Below are positions 1-9,880 of a DNA stretch of 64,000 bases, one piece after another. Position 1 is the first letter of the stretch. Each line of letters starts with the position of its first letter. Made by a program: the position numbers and the translations under genes. The stretch comes from Wolfiporia cocos (Eukaryota; Basidiomycota; Agaricomycetes; Polyporales; Phaeolaceae), in assembly GCA_029448655.1 (NCBI GenBank), contig JACCLO010000010.1, forward strand, positions 2,294,001 to 2,358,000. Direction: 5' to 3'. Under the pieces are notes generated by a model. It was not told where the DNA came from and did no database searches. It saw nothing but the letters and a program-made list of their open reading frames with translations.

Positions 1-339
1 TCGACGGCTGGATTATACCAAGCCCGCACCGAGCATGAAGTCCGTGGAGTACCAGAGGCTGGTGGGGACGGATGCCGTGGAGTGCTTAGAGAAATAACGT
101 GGCTCCCAAGCCTCATTCTCGGGAGTCTGTAGGGCGTGTGTTTCGGAAGAAAGCGGGTCTTCGGGGTGAACGCGCCGCTGCACTTTGTAGGGCGCTTGGG
201 GATCGACCCTATCCATCGATGTCATGGCCCGTTGATATTCGTTATGTGGCGGATCAATGAGGTGGTGTCGTAGTTGATGGCCTTCGGAGGGGACAGATCT
301 GGGGAGATTACTATCAATGAAACTGGACATGCCTGACAT
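1..339 (-). pseudogene. Nudix hydrolase paralogue, N-terminal part, frameshifted and cut by window edge
   Basis: Reads leftward from an ATG at 339. The last ~20 residues (SLWYSTDFMLGAGLV) match the same part of the intact Nudix gene at 17727-18697 (SIWYSSDFLLGAGMV). In the intact gene the frame continues as ILQPSS; here the frame ends in a stop, but shifting by one base restores I-I-Q-P-S up to the window edge. A one-base deletion in the Val codon (about position 15) explains this. The Nudix box itself lies outside the window. The remaining N-terminus (MSGMSSFIDSNLP...) is Ser/Pro-rich and poorly conserved, as in the intact paralogue. Either a pseudogene or a sequence error; the sequence beyond the edge would decide. 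Confidence 0.6.
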
Positions 340-360
340 ACCGTCAGGTTACACACCAGA

Positions 361-490
361 TCCAACAAGCACTGAACCCCAGTGAAAATCCGAGGTATTT
401 AAATATATCTCAATGAATCCTGATGTATGTAAATCTATCCAGAAAAGTTCGATGTACCGAAATCTATCCAATGTAATCCAAATGTATCTA
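361..490 (+). repeat. AT-rich GTATC repeat, inverted relative to 4895-5130
   Basis: Contains CCAGTGAAAATCC followed by GTATTTAAATATATC and several degenerate ATGTATC/ATCTATC words. The reverse complement of 4895-5130 begins CCAGTGAGAATCC then GTATTTAAATGTATCC and carries the same words, so the two are diverged inverted copies lying on either side of the LINE. No coding potential seen. The surrounding stretch 491-900 shows nothing else I can name. Confidence 0.5.
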
Positions 491-940
491 CAGATCATGT
501 GACCTGCTTCGTAGATTGACATATGCCATTGAACGACAGATCTTACGGTAAGGTTGCGGTTACGTTGCGTACGTGTATGATTATGTAACGCAATTTCGTA
601 CGAGCAAGGGAGTTGCATCTAGAGTCGTGCATATATTGTTGTGGTTAACGCGCTTACGGCGCTACGCTTCGTTGCCGCCCTCTGTACCGCCACACTACCG
701 TTTATTAATATGCGTCCATTCATACCCCTGCTTTTAATCAAATCATTGCAAATACATTATACCTGTAGAAATCGGACTGAAACTCTACATCTTTGTGGCT
801 GAGGTGAACAATCCCAGAAGAGGATCTCTCTTTTTGGGGCAAAAGCACCTTCTACAGCCACACAGCAGCCAAGGCATATTGTGCACCATCCACGTCAGGT
901 CTTTCGTGTATATTGAGCACGTTTTCGCTGGTGATGCAGC

Positions 941-3541
941 TTGCAACCGACTCCTTCTCATCTTCACGTCACACCTACCGCCATCATCGAACGCCAACAA
1001 CACCACAACCTCTGGGATATTGCAAAATGGCCCTACCAACGTTGCCACAAACGCACTCCCCCCATCCTCACTCCCCATGGCTATGCCACCACCATCAATG
1101 ACAAAGCCACCATATTCACCGACACCTATTTCCCACCACAAGGCCCTCCTGCTCATACCACACTCCCTTACAACCCAGAACCACTCCCCACACGTACTTA
1201 CCACCCCGTCACCCCCCATGAACTTACTTACGCACTTACTCACTCATCCAACTCCACTGCACCAGGCCTCACCGGCACTAACTGGCGATTACTAAAATGG
1301 TTTAATAACTCCCGTTCCACACCATACCTACTTACATTCGTTAACTCATCCATCCAACTTGGTTACCTCCCACCCTCTTTACGTACTGGCATCGTTGTCA
1401 TGATCCCCAAACCAAATAAACCAGACTACACCTTACCAAAATCTTATCGCCCTATCACACTCATCGAAAACCTCTCCAAACTCATTGAAAAAATTATCGC
1501 CACCCGCCTCCTACACGACATCGGCAAACACAACCTCATCCCCACCACCCAATTTGGAGGACGTAACCACTCCTCCACCATTGACGGAGGCCTCACCCTC
1601 GTCCACGACATCCACTCTCTTTGGAAACAAGGACGAGTTGCCACATTCATCGCCCTCGACATATCTGGCTTCTTCAACAACATCAACCACCAACGACTCC
1701 AACACCAACTCTATCTACTAGGATTCCCCCTCGAAATCACACGCTGGATCACCTCCTTCATCCACGACCGTACCATCCAATTCCGCATAGACAACGAAAT
1801 AAGCAACATTTACCACACCGGTAATGTCGGAATTCCCCAAGGATCACCCCTTTCACCCGTCCTCTCCACATTATACGCATCACCCGTACTCCACCGCCTC
1901 ACATCCCTCTACCCCGACGCCAATCTCTACTCCTACGTTGATGACCTCAGCATCTTAGCAGCAGGCCCCACCCTAGACATCTCCACCCGACGCGCAACAC
2001 AATGCGCAAACCTCGCCTGGGCAACCCTCCATGACATCGGCCTCGACTTCGGCCACGACAAAATCGACGCCACCCACTTCTACCGCACACGCTCCCACAA
2101 TGCCATACCCCACATCACTATCACCCCACCTACCTCCCCCCCTATCACCATCCCCCCATCCCAACACCTCAGATGGCTCGGATTTTACTTCGACTTTCAC
2201 CTCACATTCAAACACCACGTCACCACCATGGCCCGACGTGCCACCACCCAAGCCATCACACTCCGCATGCTCGCTAACACCATCCGCGGCCTCAATATCT
2301 ACCCTGCACGACACCTCTACACCGCCACCATCCTCCCAATCCTCACCTATGGCGCCCCCCTCTACTACAATTCACACCGCCAAAAAACACTCATCCAACC
2401 TCTTACACTCACCCAAAACCAAAGCCTCCGATGGATACTCGGAGCATTCCGCACCACACCCATTTCCTCTATTGAAACACTCTCCGCTATTCTTCCTATT
2501 CCCATACACTTACAACGCCTCAATGACACAACAGCAATAAGATTACGTACCTTACCTACATTTTCCCAACCAATAAAACGTCTCACACAACCTATAAAGC
2601 AACCATACCCTCTCTCGAAACGTACTATACAAAAACATATGCCACACACCACCCCACTTTACTATCTCAACTCACTCTTACCTACATATACTGATCACGC
2701 TTACCCGTTTGAACAAGCACCCTGGCATCCGATGACACGATGGGGATCAAGACTACAATGGGATTTAATAGGCACGAACGCTTCCAAGGACACCAAGACT
2801 ACACACCTCCAACATATCCGCACCATCATTGACATTTCTACCACATCCCCCTCCACCCTTTGCATATACACAGATGGATCTACACGCCCACTCCTTCCTC
2901 ATCGCTTCTTCTCAGGAGCCAGCTATCTTATCACTCACCTCGGAACCAACATCTACCAACGCCTATATGGCCTTGGCCGCACTACCACCACATACGACGC
3001 CGAAACCTTTGCACTCAGCGCCGCGTCCCATTCCCTCGCAAAAATAATGATTACTCACCCGAATCTCAATACCATTCACTACTTCACCGATAACACCACA
3101 GCACTGACCACCATATACCGCGCACACAAACATCCCACACAAACCAATTCCATTCTCTTCATCACTCACACTGACGCGCTCCTCAATGCCCACCCCAACC
3201 TCACTATTATCCTACACTGGTGTCCCAGTCACAAGGGAATCCCTGGCAACGAATCCGCAGATCGTCTAGCAAAATACGCTACCACCCTCCCATCCCATCA
3301 TCCACCTACACTCACTTGGCTACGCCAACACGCCAAACGCCGCGCGTTAAGCCGATGGCAACGAGAATTCCACTCAACACCTACCTATAACCCCCACTCT
3401 ACCCGATCCTTATTCCAACCCTCTAACACCCTACACCCATCTCTACGCAAATTCACTGGAACTCGCAACGTCCAATCACGCATCATACACTGCATTACCT
3501 CCCATGGACACTACGGCGAATACTACAGCCGTCCCCACTGA
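941..3541 (+). CDS. LINE reverse transcriptase - RNase H polyprotein (N-truncated)
   Basis: About 866 residues, first codon TTG, so this is a truncated frame rather than a natural start. Linker (~1-110) with LWDIAKWPYQ, then the RT domain: SYRPITL near residue 168, FIALDISGFFNNI near 235, GIPQGSPLSP near 297, and catalytic YVDD near 332. RNase H follows with YTDGS near 643, DAE near 686, FTDN near 716 and NESADRLAK near 770, giving the D-E-D-D active-site set. The element copies RNA into DNA at a nicked target. The frame stops at GEYYSR-PH just before the expected Cys/His motif, which continues in the next frame from 3504. No stop codon or frameshift interrupts the RT or RNase H domains, so the copy may be fairly young. 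Confidence 0.9.
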   Translation: MQPTPSHLHVTPTAIIERQQHHNLWDIAKWPYQRCHKRTPPILTPHGYATTINDKATIFTDTYFPPQGPPAHTTLPYNPEPLPTRTYHPVTPHELTYALTHSSNSTAPGLTGTNWRLLKWFNNSRSTPYLLTFVNSSIQLGYLPPSLRTGIVVMIPKPNKPDYTLPKSYRPITLIENLSKLIEKIIATRLLHDIGKHNLIPTTQFGGRNHSSTIDGGLTLVHDIHSLWKQGRVATFIALDISGFFNNINHQRLQHQLYLLGFPLEITRWITSFIHDRTIQFRIDNEISNIYHTGNVGIPQGSPLSPVLSTLYASPVLHRLTSLYPDANLYSYVDDLSILAAGPTLDISTRRATQCANLAWATLHDIGLDFGHDKIDATHFYRTRSHNAIPHITITPPTSPPITIPPSQHLRWLGFYFDFHLTFKHHVTTMARRATTQAITLRMLANTIRGLNIYPARHLYTATILPILTYGAPLYYNSHRQKTLIQPLTLTQNQSLRWILGAFRTTPISSIETLSAILPIPIHLQRLNDTTAIRLRTLPTFSQPIKRLTQPIKQPYPLSKRTIQKHMPHTTPLYYLNSLLPTYTDHAYPFEQAPWHPMTRWGSRLQWDLIGTNASKDTKTTHLQHIRTIIDISTTSPSTLCIYTDGSTRPLLPHRFFSGASYLITHLGTNIYQRLYGLGRTTTTYDAETFALSAASHSLAKIMITHPNLNTIHYFTDNTTALTTIYRAHKHPTQTNSILFITHTDALLNAHPNLTIILHWCPSHKGIPGNESADRLAKYATTLPSHHPPTLTWLRQHAKRRALSRWQREFHSTPTYNPHSTRSLFQPSNTLHPSLRKFTGTRNVQSRIIHCITSHGHYGEYYSRPH

Positions 3542-3776
3542 ACCTACATCATGCCCCTGCGATAATCGCACTTTCAAAACCCGCGAACACATCCTCCGCG
3601 ACTGCCCTTTACACAACCACGCCCGCCCCTACCTCACCCGCATTTCCCCATCCATTACCATCCACATCCTCCTATCTACCACCAAGGGTCTCCAAGCACT
3701 ACGCCGCTTCCTGGAACACTCAAATGCCTTCCTCAAAAATCCCATTCAAATCCCCATTGTCATCGATCCAGGGTAA
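3504..3776 (+). pseudogene. LINE C-terminal Cys/His tail, out of frame with RT-RNase H
   Basis: Continues the LINE protein in a different frame: after ~10 residues it reads PTEPTSCPC then REHILRDCPLH, the C-x-C...H...C-type motif that ends many fungal LINE polyproteins. The junction near 3530-3541 needs a +1 shift (one-base insertion or two-base deletion) relative to the upstream frame. Translation from a separate ATG at 3504 is unlikely to be functional. Confidence 0.7.
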
Positions 3777-3972
3777 ACCCACAGGCTCACGATGAGCCTT
3801 TTCTTTCATTCACCCCATCCCTCGCACCAATATACAGTCAGACATAACTTCTATTACCGCACATCCTTACTACGATTCTACCATCACCTTGGCTTTACGC
3901 CCGCGCTAATGTACATACCGTATCTGACCGCGCGAAATAAATGTCTCTCTCTCTCTCTTCACGTCACACCTT

Positions 3973-4320
3973 AGCCACAATCCATTTATGGTAACGCTTC
4001 TACCTGAACTCGCAGTATCATCACGTCATTTCATGACTTTGTTTTAGGTTCATTCACTTTTCTGTCGCCCCTTGAACTTTATTTCGCTACACATAAACGG
4101 GCTCACGGCGCGGTGCAGTGTATTTTGTCTTCTCCCTGTGCTTTTCTCACATCCAGTTGGTCTCTGGGTCTTGGCGAGGCAACTCCATCCCCTCTAGCTT
4201 CAAGAGGAGCTAAATGACCACACGTGAGTGGATGACCACCCGTGCACATAAGTACTTAAGCCGTTAGTTTTTAGTTTTGTCTTGTCTACTTACATTTGGT
4301 TAGTGCGCAACTGTTCTTAT
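3973..4320. other. Gap between LINE tail and solo LTR; nothing recognised
   Basis: No coding frame of note. Contains two GATGACCAC / AATGACCAC words near 4213-4240 and an AT-rich tract at 4265-4290. No motif or repeat recognised. Confidence 0.5.
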
Positions 4321-4583
4321 TGTTGAAATTCACGGGAAGGCGCCCGCTCGTGAGGCTACGCGCTCCCTTTCGGACTCCAGGGACTTCGTCTGGATGGGTT
4401 ACAAACGCACGGCGTAGGTACGTACAATCCGTCCCATTCTATACTAACGGTGACTCATCTGCCCGTACCGCCCCGATTATCAGCCCCCCGACTCCCGCCG
4501 CGCCCGCCATTTCCGCCTATTGACTCCGATCGATGTGCGACTCCGATCGCACCATCGCGCGCCGAGCGCGTCGACTTCTAACG
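4321..4583 (+). mobile_element. Solo LTR, copy 1
   Basis: 263 bp beginning TGTTGAAATT and ending ...CTTCTAACG, flanked by a 5-bp direct repeat CTTAT at 4316-4320 and 4584-4588. A second copy at 34757-35021 begins TGTCGAAATT and ends TTCCAACA with its own 5-bp flanking repeat CTCTG. TG...CA ends plus 5-bp duplications are diagnostic of LTR retrotransposon insertion; here the terminal CA has decayed to CG. No internal retrotransposon sequence is present, so this is a solo LTR left after recombination. Confidence 0.75.
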
Positions 4584-4894
4584 CTTATTGCGAGATGTAA
4601 CCGCTACAGTGAACAGACTGGTATGTATTTCATCACTCCGAAATATCCTAAAAATACTCATTCATATACTGCAGAATGCAAGACAATTCTATGAACATGG
4701 GGAAAACTGTCAGTTTTCCGCAATGGGGATTTGGGGCAGGAAGTAGGGACAGGGAGCAGGCATGGGGGGAGCATGAATATAGGTAGATTGAGATATTTCT
4801 GGGGCGCGTTCGGGTACCGCCGGTAGTATATGTCGATACTTTTGTATGCATTAGGTTACAGCTGAATACATATTTTGAGCTATATTGAGCTACA
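4584..4894. other. Gap after solo LTR; nothing recognised
   Basis: Unremarkable sequence with purine-rich run GGGGCAGGAAGTAGGGACAG near 4733-4752. Only short unconvincing frames. Confidence 0.4.
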
Positions 4895-5130
4895 TTGAAG
4901 GATATCTCTGGACCTTCTTATGCAACACTGAGGATACACTCAGATATATTTGATGTATCAAAACTTCTCCGAGATACATTTGGATACATTTAGTGTAGAT
5001 GAGATACATTGTATGAGCGTCTATGATGTATCCTAATGTAGTCTATGGTTCGCGTTATATCCAAATGTATCCGACACATCTGGATACATTTAAATACATT
5101 GGATTCTCACTGGGACTGAACAGTCAAAGA
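4895..5130 (-). repeat. GATACATT-rich repeat
   Basis: About a dozen degenerate copies of GATACATTT / AATGTATCC occur in both orientations, for example GGATACATTTAGTG, AGATACATTG and GGATACATTTAAATAC. The right end (reverse-complemented: CCAGTGAGAATCC) matches 390 onward on the other strand. Looks like decayed low-complexity DNA within a larger repeat rather than a tidy tandem array. Confidence 0.55.
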
Positions 5131-6880
5131 TCAAACCCAAGTGCGGCGTCGTTGAGTGCGATAATAGCTGGCGAGGCTGCTACTCAGATCCATGGGTATA
5201 TAGCGTTTAAATACCCATTATGTTGGATTTACTTACCTGCTTCGAATTAAATTATGGTGAACGCGGTGACGAGTTGAACGAAGGCGCGTTAACACATTGT
5301 GGCAAAGTAGACGCCACAGCTGTGTAGCGGTCCCGCCTCATGGCGATACAGATGCCGTGATAAAAATGTGATAGGACTTTCTTTCACCATGCCAAAATTG
5401 TGTTGTTATAGTTGGGCCGACAGCTTGCTCAAGGATAAACCACTCGCCTGTAGGCCTGACATGCCGCGTGTTCACAGCTTTATAGCTTATGTAAGCTATT
5501 TTCGATATTACTGCCAAGTGCTGTGCATGTTCCTTAAGGATTATCACCGTGCATTATATGTTTGACCGTGATTGATGCAGCCATATATCAACATGAGGAC
5601 ACTAGCGACTATGAATGCACAGCTCTCAGGAATCGTATGCGGGAAGCACTGGGTTATGGTTGTTCGTATTATTCTGTGTGTACGGAAATACATGCTCGCT
5701 AATATACAACAACATATGCTATGTATCAGAATGAACTACCTCCTCGGATACCGGGCAGACTGATGGCGCGGTGATGGGCAAGCTAGCGGGTCGCTAGGTC
5801 CATTAGTATATAGGCTGGTCGGAGCGATGGGACTCACCAGCGGTTTGTAACCCCCTTATCACTCGTATTCGGACCCGGAACGAGTCAGGCCTCAGGCCCC
5901 GACGGGCGATTTCGACACGAGCCTCATAGTATCTAGTATGGGCATGAAATAATATCATTTATGCGCGCATTGTCTTATTGAACTCGCGGCGAATGCGTCG
6001 AGCAGTTTGCATGCATGTGATCAGAGACCACATGACCGCGTTCTGTGGCGATGACTCCTGTAACGTGCCCTGGCATTGATAATGCGTTGAGCTGCTGGTG
6101 CATACTCTTATTCAAGTATGACTCTCAGTCAACTTTGCGTAAAATGTGTTCGCATCTACAAACATCCATACTAATGGCGCTCATGCTCCAGCAATATGGG
6201 CGAAAATCTACGCGGATCACCACATGGACGGAAAGTACAGAGATATGATCATGATAACTGATTAATGGGCCTCGGTAGTCTCTGATGTACCACGGTATAT
6301 GGTATTCCTCCGCTTTACGGGGTATTCAATACTGAAAACGACTTGTCACCAATACAACCGACGTAGACTGTCATGATCAGCTGCAGAGGCTGACATGGAG
6401 GATGAAAGACAAGCCGCCATTACCCAAGAGAGAATACGCCTCTAGAGAAAATGAATGCCGTACAAGACCACGGAAAACACAGTATATTCTTTTGTAATCG
6501 AAGCCGTTAATGTGCAGAAATATACGGAGGTGGTTTATGAGATGGCTTGGACGAGGTGATCGTCATTGATCTACGTCGACGATACAAGGAAGGGAAGGTA
6601 TGTCGGCCTGCTGCTAATCATTGATGCTCTGTCATCAGAACTGCAGAATTATCTGCGGCATACTTCTGTGAGCCAGCTGCAGTGGTAATATAGAACTCGA
6701 AATCGAAAGGGCGCTATGAAATACATGAAGAGTTAGCTGAAGCTGCCGAAAGATAGAAGATAACGGAGATCACGACATCTGTAACACTGCTGATGGCAAA
6801 ATGCAGAGATCCAACGAATCCGACTGCTCTCATTCATGGACCAATCGTACGTCGACGGTTACTGAGATCCAATGAGACGT
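5131..6880. other. Gene-free stretch upstream of peptide cluster 1
   Basis: Only short frames without recognisable motifs or splice-linked continuation. Probably decayed repeat DNA. Confidence 0.4.
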
Positions 6881-6911
6881 GGCCTATTGCGGCGCTATAC
6901 GTGGGCAATCT

Positions 6912-6943
6912 CTGTGGCGTTTAGCGCCACAGCGCATATAAAA
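6912..6943 (+). promoter_or_regulatory. Palindrome plus TATA box of peptide gene at 7002
   Basis: CTGTGGCG (6912-6919), a 5-base spacer and CGCCACAG (6925-6932), followed at 6937-6943 by TATAAAA, about 65 bp upstream of the ATG. The same arrangement is kept upstream of the copies at 22471 and 37529, and the TATA box upstream of all type I copies. A palindrome this long directly abutting the TATA box is likely a dimeric regulator site; the regulator is unknown. Confidence 0.6.
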
Positions 6944-7001
6944 CAGCTGCAGAGTCTCCAGCTCACTCCAGTCATCGACTACACACTCTACATCTATCAA
7001 C

Positions 7002-7155
7002 ATGTCTGTCAGTCCGATATACAATCCAGTCTCTTGATGGAGCGTTAACCACAGCATGCTATCAGGAAACCGCACAGTGCGCTAACGTCAAGGCCAACGG
7101 TGGCACCTGCTCTTACCCCGCATGTGGCTGCTCTGAGCCTCCCAAGAGCAAGTAG
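7002..7155 (+). CDS. Cysteine-rich mini-protein, type I, copy 1
   Basis: Two exons, 7002-7007 and 7066-7155; intron 7008-7065 (GTCAGT...ATCAG). Encodes 31 residues starting MSETAQCANVK and ending CGCSEPPKSK, with four Cys at 7, 17, 22 and 24 (C-x9-C-x4-C-x-C). No signal peptide or membrane segment; probably cytosolic. The same protein is encoded at 9726, 20552-20705, 22318-22471, 34162-34315 (one change) and 37376-37529. Differences among copies in exon 2 are almost all synonymous while introns and flanks differ more, supporting a real, selected gene. Cysteine content suggests metal binding, similar in size to some short fungal metallothioneins, but I do not recognise the family; function is inferred only. 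Confidence 0.75.
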
Positions 7156-8019
7156 AGATCGGGTATATCAAAGGTATGAATTGTGAATCATGCGCAGGCG
7201 GGAATCGGTTGACACTGACCTGTCGTATAGATGTCGTCGTGCTGCCAACCTACCGCCGTAGCAGATGTGTTCATATGTCGTCCGCGAGGCTTTGAGTACT
7301 ACGACATCTGAATGTACCGTTCTGCGATCGAAATCATATTTCTAGTCCCGCGATAAGCAATATTGTCTGATGCACATAGCGGGGTCATTGTCATTGTCGG
7401 AGTATATGGATCCGCATCGTCTGAACGGCAGTGCCGTCATTTAGTGAGTAGTAGGCTCCGATGTTCTTTGGGAGCGTCATCTGTAAGGTACCGGTACTCG
7501 TGATTGTATGAATTTATGGGCTCATAGCTGCTCACGGCATACATTTGAGCTTTTCTGCATCGTTTGTCGTTGGTTCTCACTATAGATGGGTTATAACTGG
7601 CGTTGGTTGTCGCGCTTAGCCGCAGAAGGTGACATAGAGGTCGACATCGAGGCTTACAATGCGGCATCTCACTGTCAGCATGAAGTCTTCATAGGGTATC
7701 AAAGCACTTATTTCACAAACCCCTCTCGTAGAACTCGGGTATGCTGGCTCTTGTAGCTGACTATATCGGGCAGTATTGTGGCCGTTTCTGTTTTCGTTGC
7801 GCAATATACATCACTGTGATTGTCATACAGACAATGTCATGTATCCGTTGGTTCCTTGTCTCGCTGCCGAAGCCCTTTTCCTCAGTCACTGTGCAGCCAT
7901 CATGGCTGAGGTAAAGGACTTAGGGGCGAGACGACCTATACGAACCAGGATACATGTGACGCTGTCAGTATGACAATGACAGGTTGTCGCGAGGTATCAC
8001 ACATAGCGACGACAGTACT
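7156..8019. repeat. Cluster 1 spacer, repeat-unit DNA
   Basis: Matches, in reverse complement, DNA in cluster 3 around 36620-37370 and in cluster 2 around 21990-22320. Examples: the block around 7255-7320 (CTACCGCCGTAGCAGATG) recurs downstream of every type I gene, and 7830-8060 matches 36600-36800. No gene is seen here. Confidence 0.6.
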
Positions 8020-8310
8020 GTCATCCTGTATCGTGTGGCGGACTATTGCCTCTGCAATGGCCCGTTGCGCACCTACTCCCATTGCGAGACCAAAGTGGCA
8101 GAATCAAGGCAAAAACAACAGCATTCCGGCGTGGTGCAGTGTGAGTATAGCGGAGAGAGACGGCGGGGAGTTAGGGGCAGAGTGCTTTCCGAGCTACGAG
8201 TCGGCTCGCATGGCGCGAGCTTGTCCTGATGCAGGCATCTTTGTGGCTCTCGGGATAGCCACCCGCCTGTATATCTGCAGCGAAGAAGCTAACGTGCACC
8301 GAGCGTAGCT
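8020..8310 (-). repeat. Repeat A, diverged copy
   Basis: Shares order and words with repeat A on the minus strand: the GTGTGGCGGACTA block, an ACTCCCATTGC(A/G)AGACCAA block, a GTGAGTATAGCGGAGAG block, then GATGCAGGCATCTTTGTGGC and CTCGGGATAG, ending in GCTAACGTGCACCGA. A truncated relative lies at 36480-36620. More divergent than the other copies. Confidence 0.55.
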
Positions 8311-9640
8311 GTCGTTGATGGTGAATACATATGGTTAATTCCTTGCATATAACGTTGGATGCTATATGACCAATCAGACTTACGCTTGAACTCCAAGAGT
8401 CATGAGAAGGGCCTTGATATTCCGACACGTGTAATTAGCCGGTGCAGATACTGTCTCCACAATCATCCGCCTTGATGAAGCGATCGTTCTTCGAGAAGCT
8501 CTCATTCCTGCGATCTGGGGTCAGAAAATTTAGAACGTCATACTAAATCGATGTGCAGAATGGGTGATAGGCCATATACTTTGATCGGATTACTTGAGGA
8601 GAGCTGCACTGCCTGTTCAGTCAAACGATTGATTTGAAATCGACCTGAGGAATAGATGCGACCTGGACAGAAGTGGATGTTAATGCCGCCGTGCTATGCA
8701 GTTTGAGAGTCCCATTTCAGAGGCATTCTCGAAGCTGCCATGCTTCTCATGACCAGACATGAAAGCATACAAGTCAGCGGCTGTATTGTCCACCTGACAA
8801 ACGCCGGCATTCCCGTTGGATGATTGAAAAGGCCCATAGCGGGCAGAAGGTCTGTGAATACCACTACGAAAGACCGTTTGCAGCAGTAAGGCCGCTTCTG
8901 ACGAGCCGTTCCAATCATGATCGTTGATGCACGACACAGTAAGCCAAGCGTTGAGTGTTCCGTGGCTATAACTCGCAACACTTCGCATGACTCGACGCGT
9001 GTTTGAAGATTTGACGTGCATACCTCGCAGGTCATGGGGCTTGTTTTGAAACAAGCGCGACTCACCTGGCGCTCACAGTCTCATGTACTAGGCAAATGCT
9101 TTTGGGTATGTTCAAAATGGATAGGCGCTCGCCGTAGGATCACAGATACGCCAAGACGCGATCGAAATGGAAGTAACAAATTCGCACGCGGCCAGCGGGA
9201 GCGCTTTCCTGGAAAAGTACAGGCGTCTCATTCTGGATCGTCCAGTCCATCGGATAAAGATGAATATCGTGATCAGCGCAGGCACGTTCAAATGCTGGCA
9301 TCTCGTGTCGCAGCTTTTGGTAATGAGAATATGCTATTGGACGGACAAAGAAATGATGCAAACAATAATATCGGTTCCATCTGTCTTGACTCTACTTATA
9401 CTGAGATGTAGAGGTCGAAGTCCTTGGATTGCATTGCATAAGGGGATGACCGAGACCCGGAATTGATATGATAACGGGAGCATCGACACCGGGACTCTAT
9501 TGATGGCACAATAGAGAGATCCAACGAATACGACTGCTGTCGTTTACATGAAGGAAGACGAGCCAATGATATCTCCACAGTTACCATGGCCCAATAAGAC
9601 GTGGTCTATTGCGCCATCATACGTTGGGAATCTTTGTACC
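8311..9640. repeat. Cluster 1 spacer, repeat-unit DNA
   Basis: 9060-9310 is the inverted counterpart of about 21105-21290 in cluster 2 and 35030-35240 in cluster 3. A segment at about 8694-8830 (GACATGAAAGCATACAAG) resembles 11780-11880 and, inverted, 32420-32520 and 36060-36150. No protein-coding gene supported. Confidence 0.5.
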
Positions 9641-9650
9641 TCTTAGTGCC

Positions 9651-9665
9651 ACAGCACATATAAAA
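9651..9665 (+). promoter_or_regulatory. TATA box of peptide gene at 9726
   Basis: GCCACAGCACATATAAAA: half of the palindrome seen at the other loci (GCCACAG) directly precedes TATAAAA at 9659-9665, 61-67 bp before the ATG. The left palindrome arm is degenerate here (TTTGTACCTCTTAGTG). Confidence 0.55.
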
Positions 9666-9725
9666 CGGTTGCAAGAGTCTCCAGCACACCCCAGTCATCG
9701 ACTACATACATCTACAACTATCAAC

Positions 9726-9880
9726 ATGTCTGTGAGTCCGATTAACAATACAGTGCTTTGGTAGAATGCTGACCACATCACGCTTACCAGGAAACTGCAC
9801 AGTGCGCTAACGTCAAGGCCAACGGTGGCACCTGCTCTTACCCCGCATGTGGCTGCTCTGAGCCTCCCAAGAGCAAATAG
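9726..9880 (+). CDS. Cysteine-rich mini-protein, type I, copy 2
   Basis: Exons 9726-9731 and 9791-9880; intron 9732-9790 with GTGAGT donor, a TGCTGAC branch-like site and ACCAG acceptor. Protein identical to that at 7002-7155 (31 residues, C-x9-C-x4-C-x-C); coding differences are synonymous (ACC/ACT, AAG/AAA). The intron differs clearly from that of copy 1 and groups with those at 20552-20705 and 34162-34315, so two promoter/intron lineages carry the same peptide. Confidence 0.75.

Larger units (their letters stand above)
935..3972 (+). mobile_element. 5'-truncated Tad-like LINE (non-LTR retrotransposon)
   Basis: The open frame starts at 935 without an ATG, in the linker before the reverse transcriptase; no endonuclease domain is present upstream, so the 5' part is missing, as is usual after incomplete target-primed reverse transcription. 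Reverse transcriptase, RNase H and a C-terminal Cys/His motif follow, then a 3' tail with AAATAAATG and a (CT)n run at about 3943-3959. The coding strand is strongly C-rich, unlike neighbouring DNA. I could not identify a target-site duplication. An ORF1-like fragment of similar composition lies at 38140-39168. Confidence 0.85.

Noticed and set aside
1444..2652. Minus-strand open frames under the LINE
   Set aside because: Antisense shadows of the C-rich RT/RNase H frame.
7002..7155. Peptide genes as mating pheromone precursors
   Set aside because: The C-terminus is PPKSK, not a CaaX prenylation signal, and there is no signal or maturation motif.
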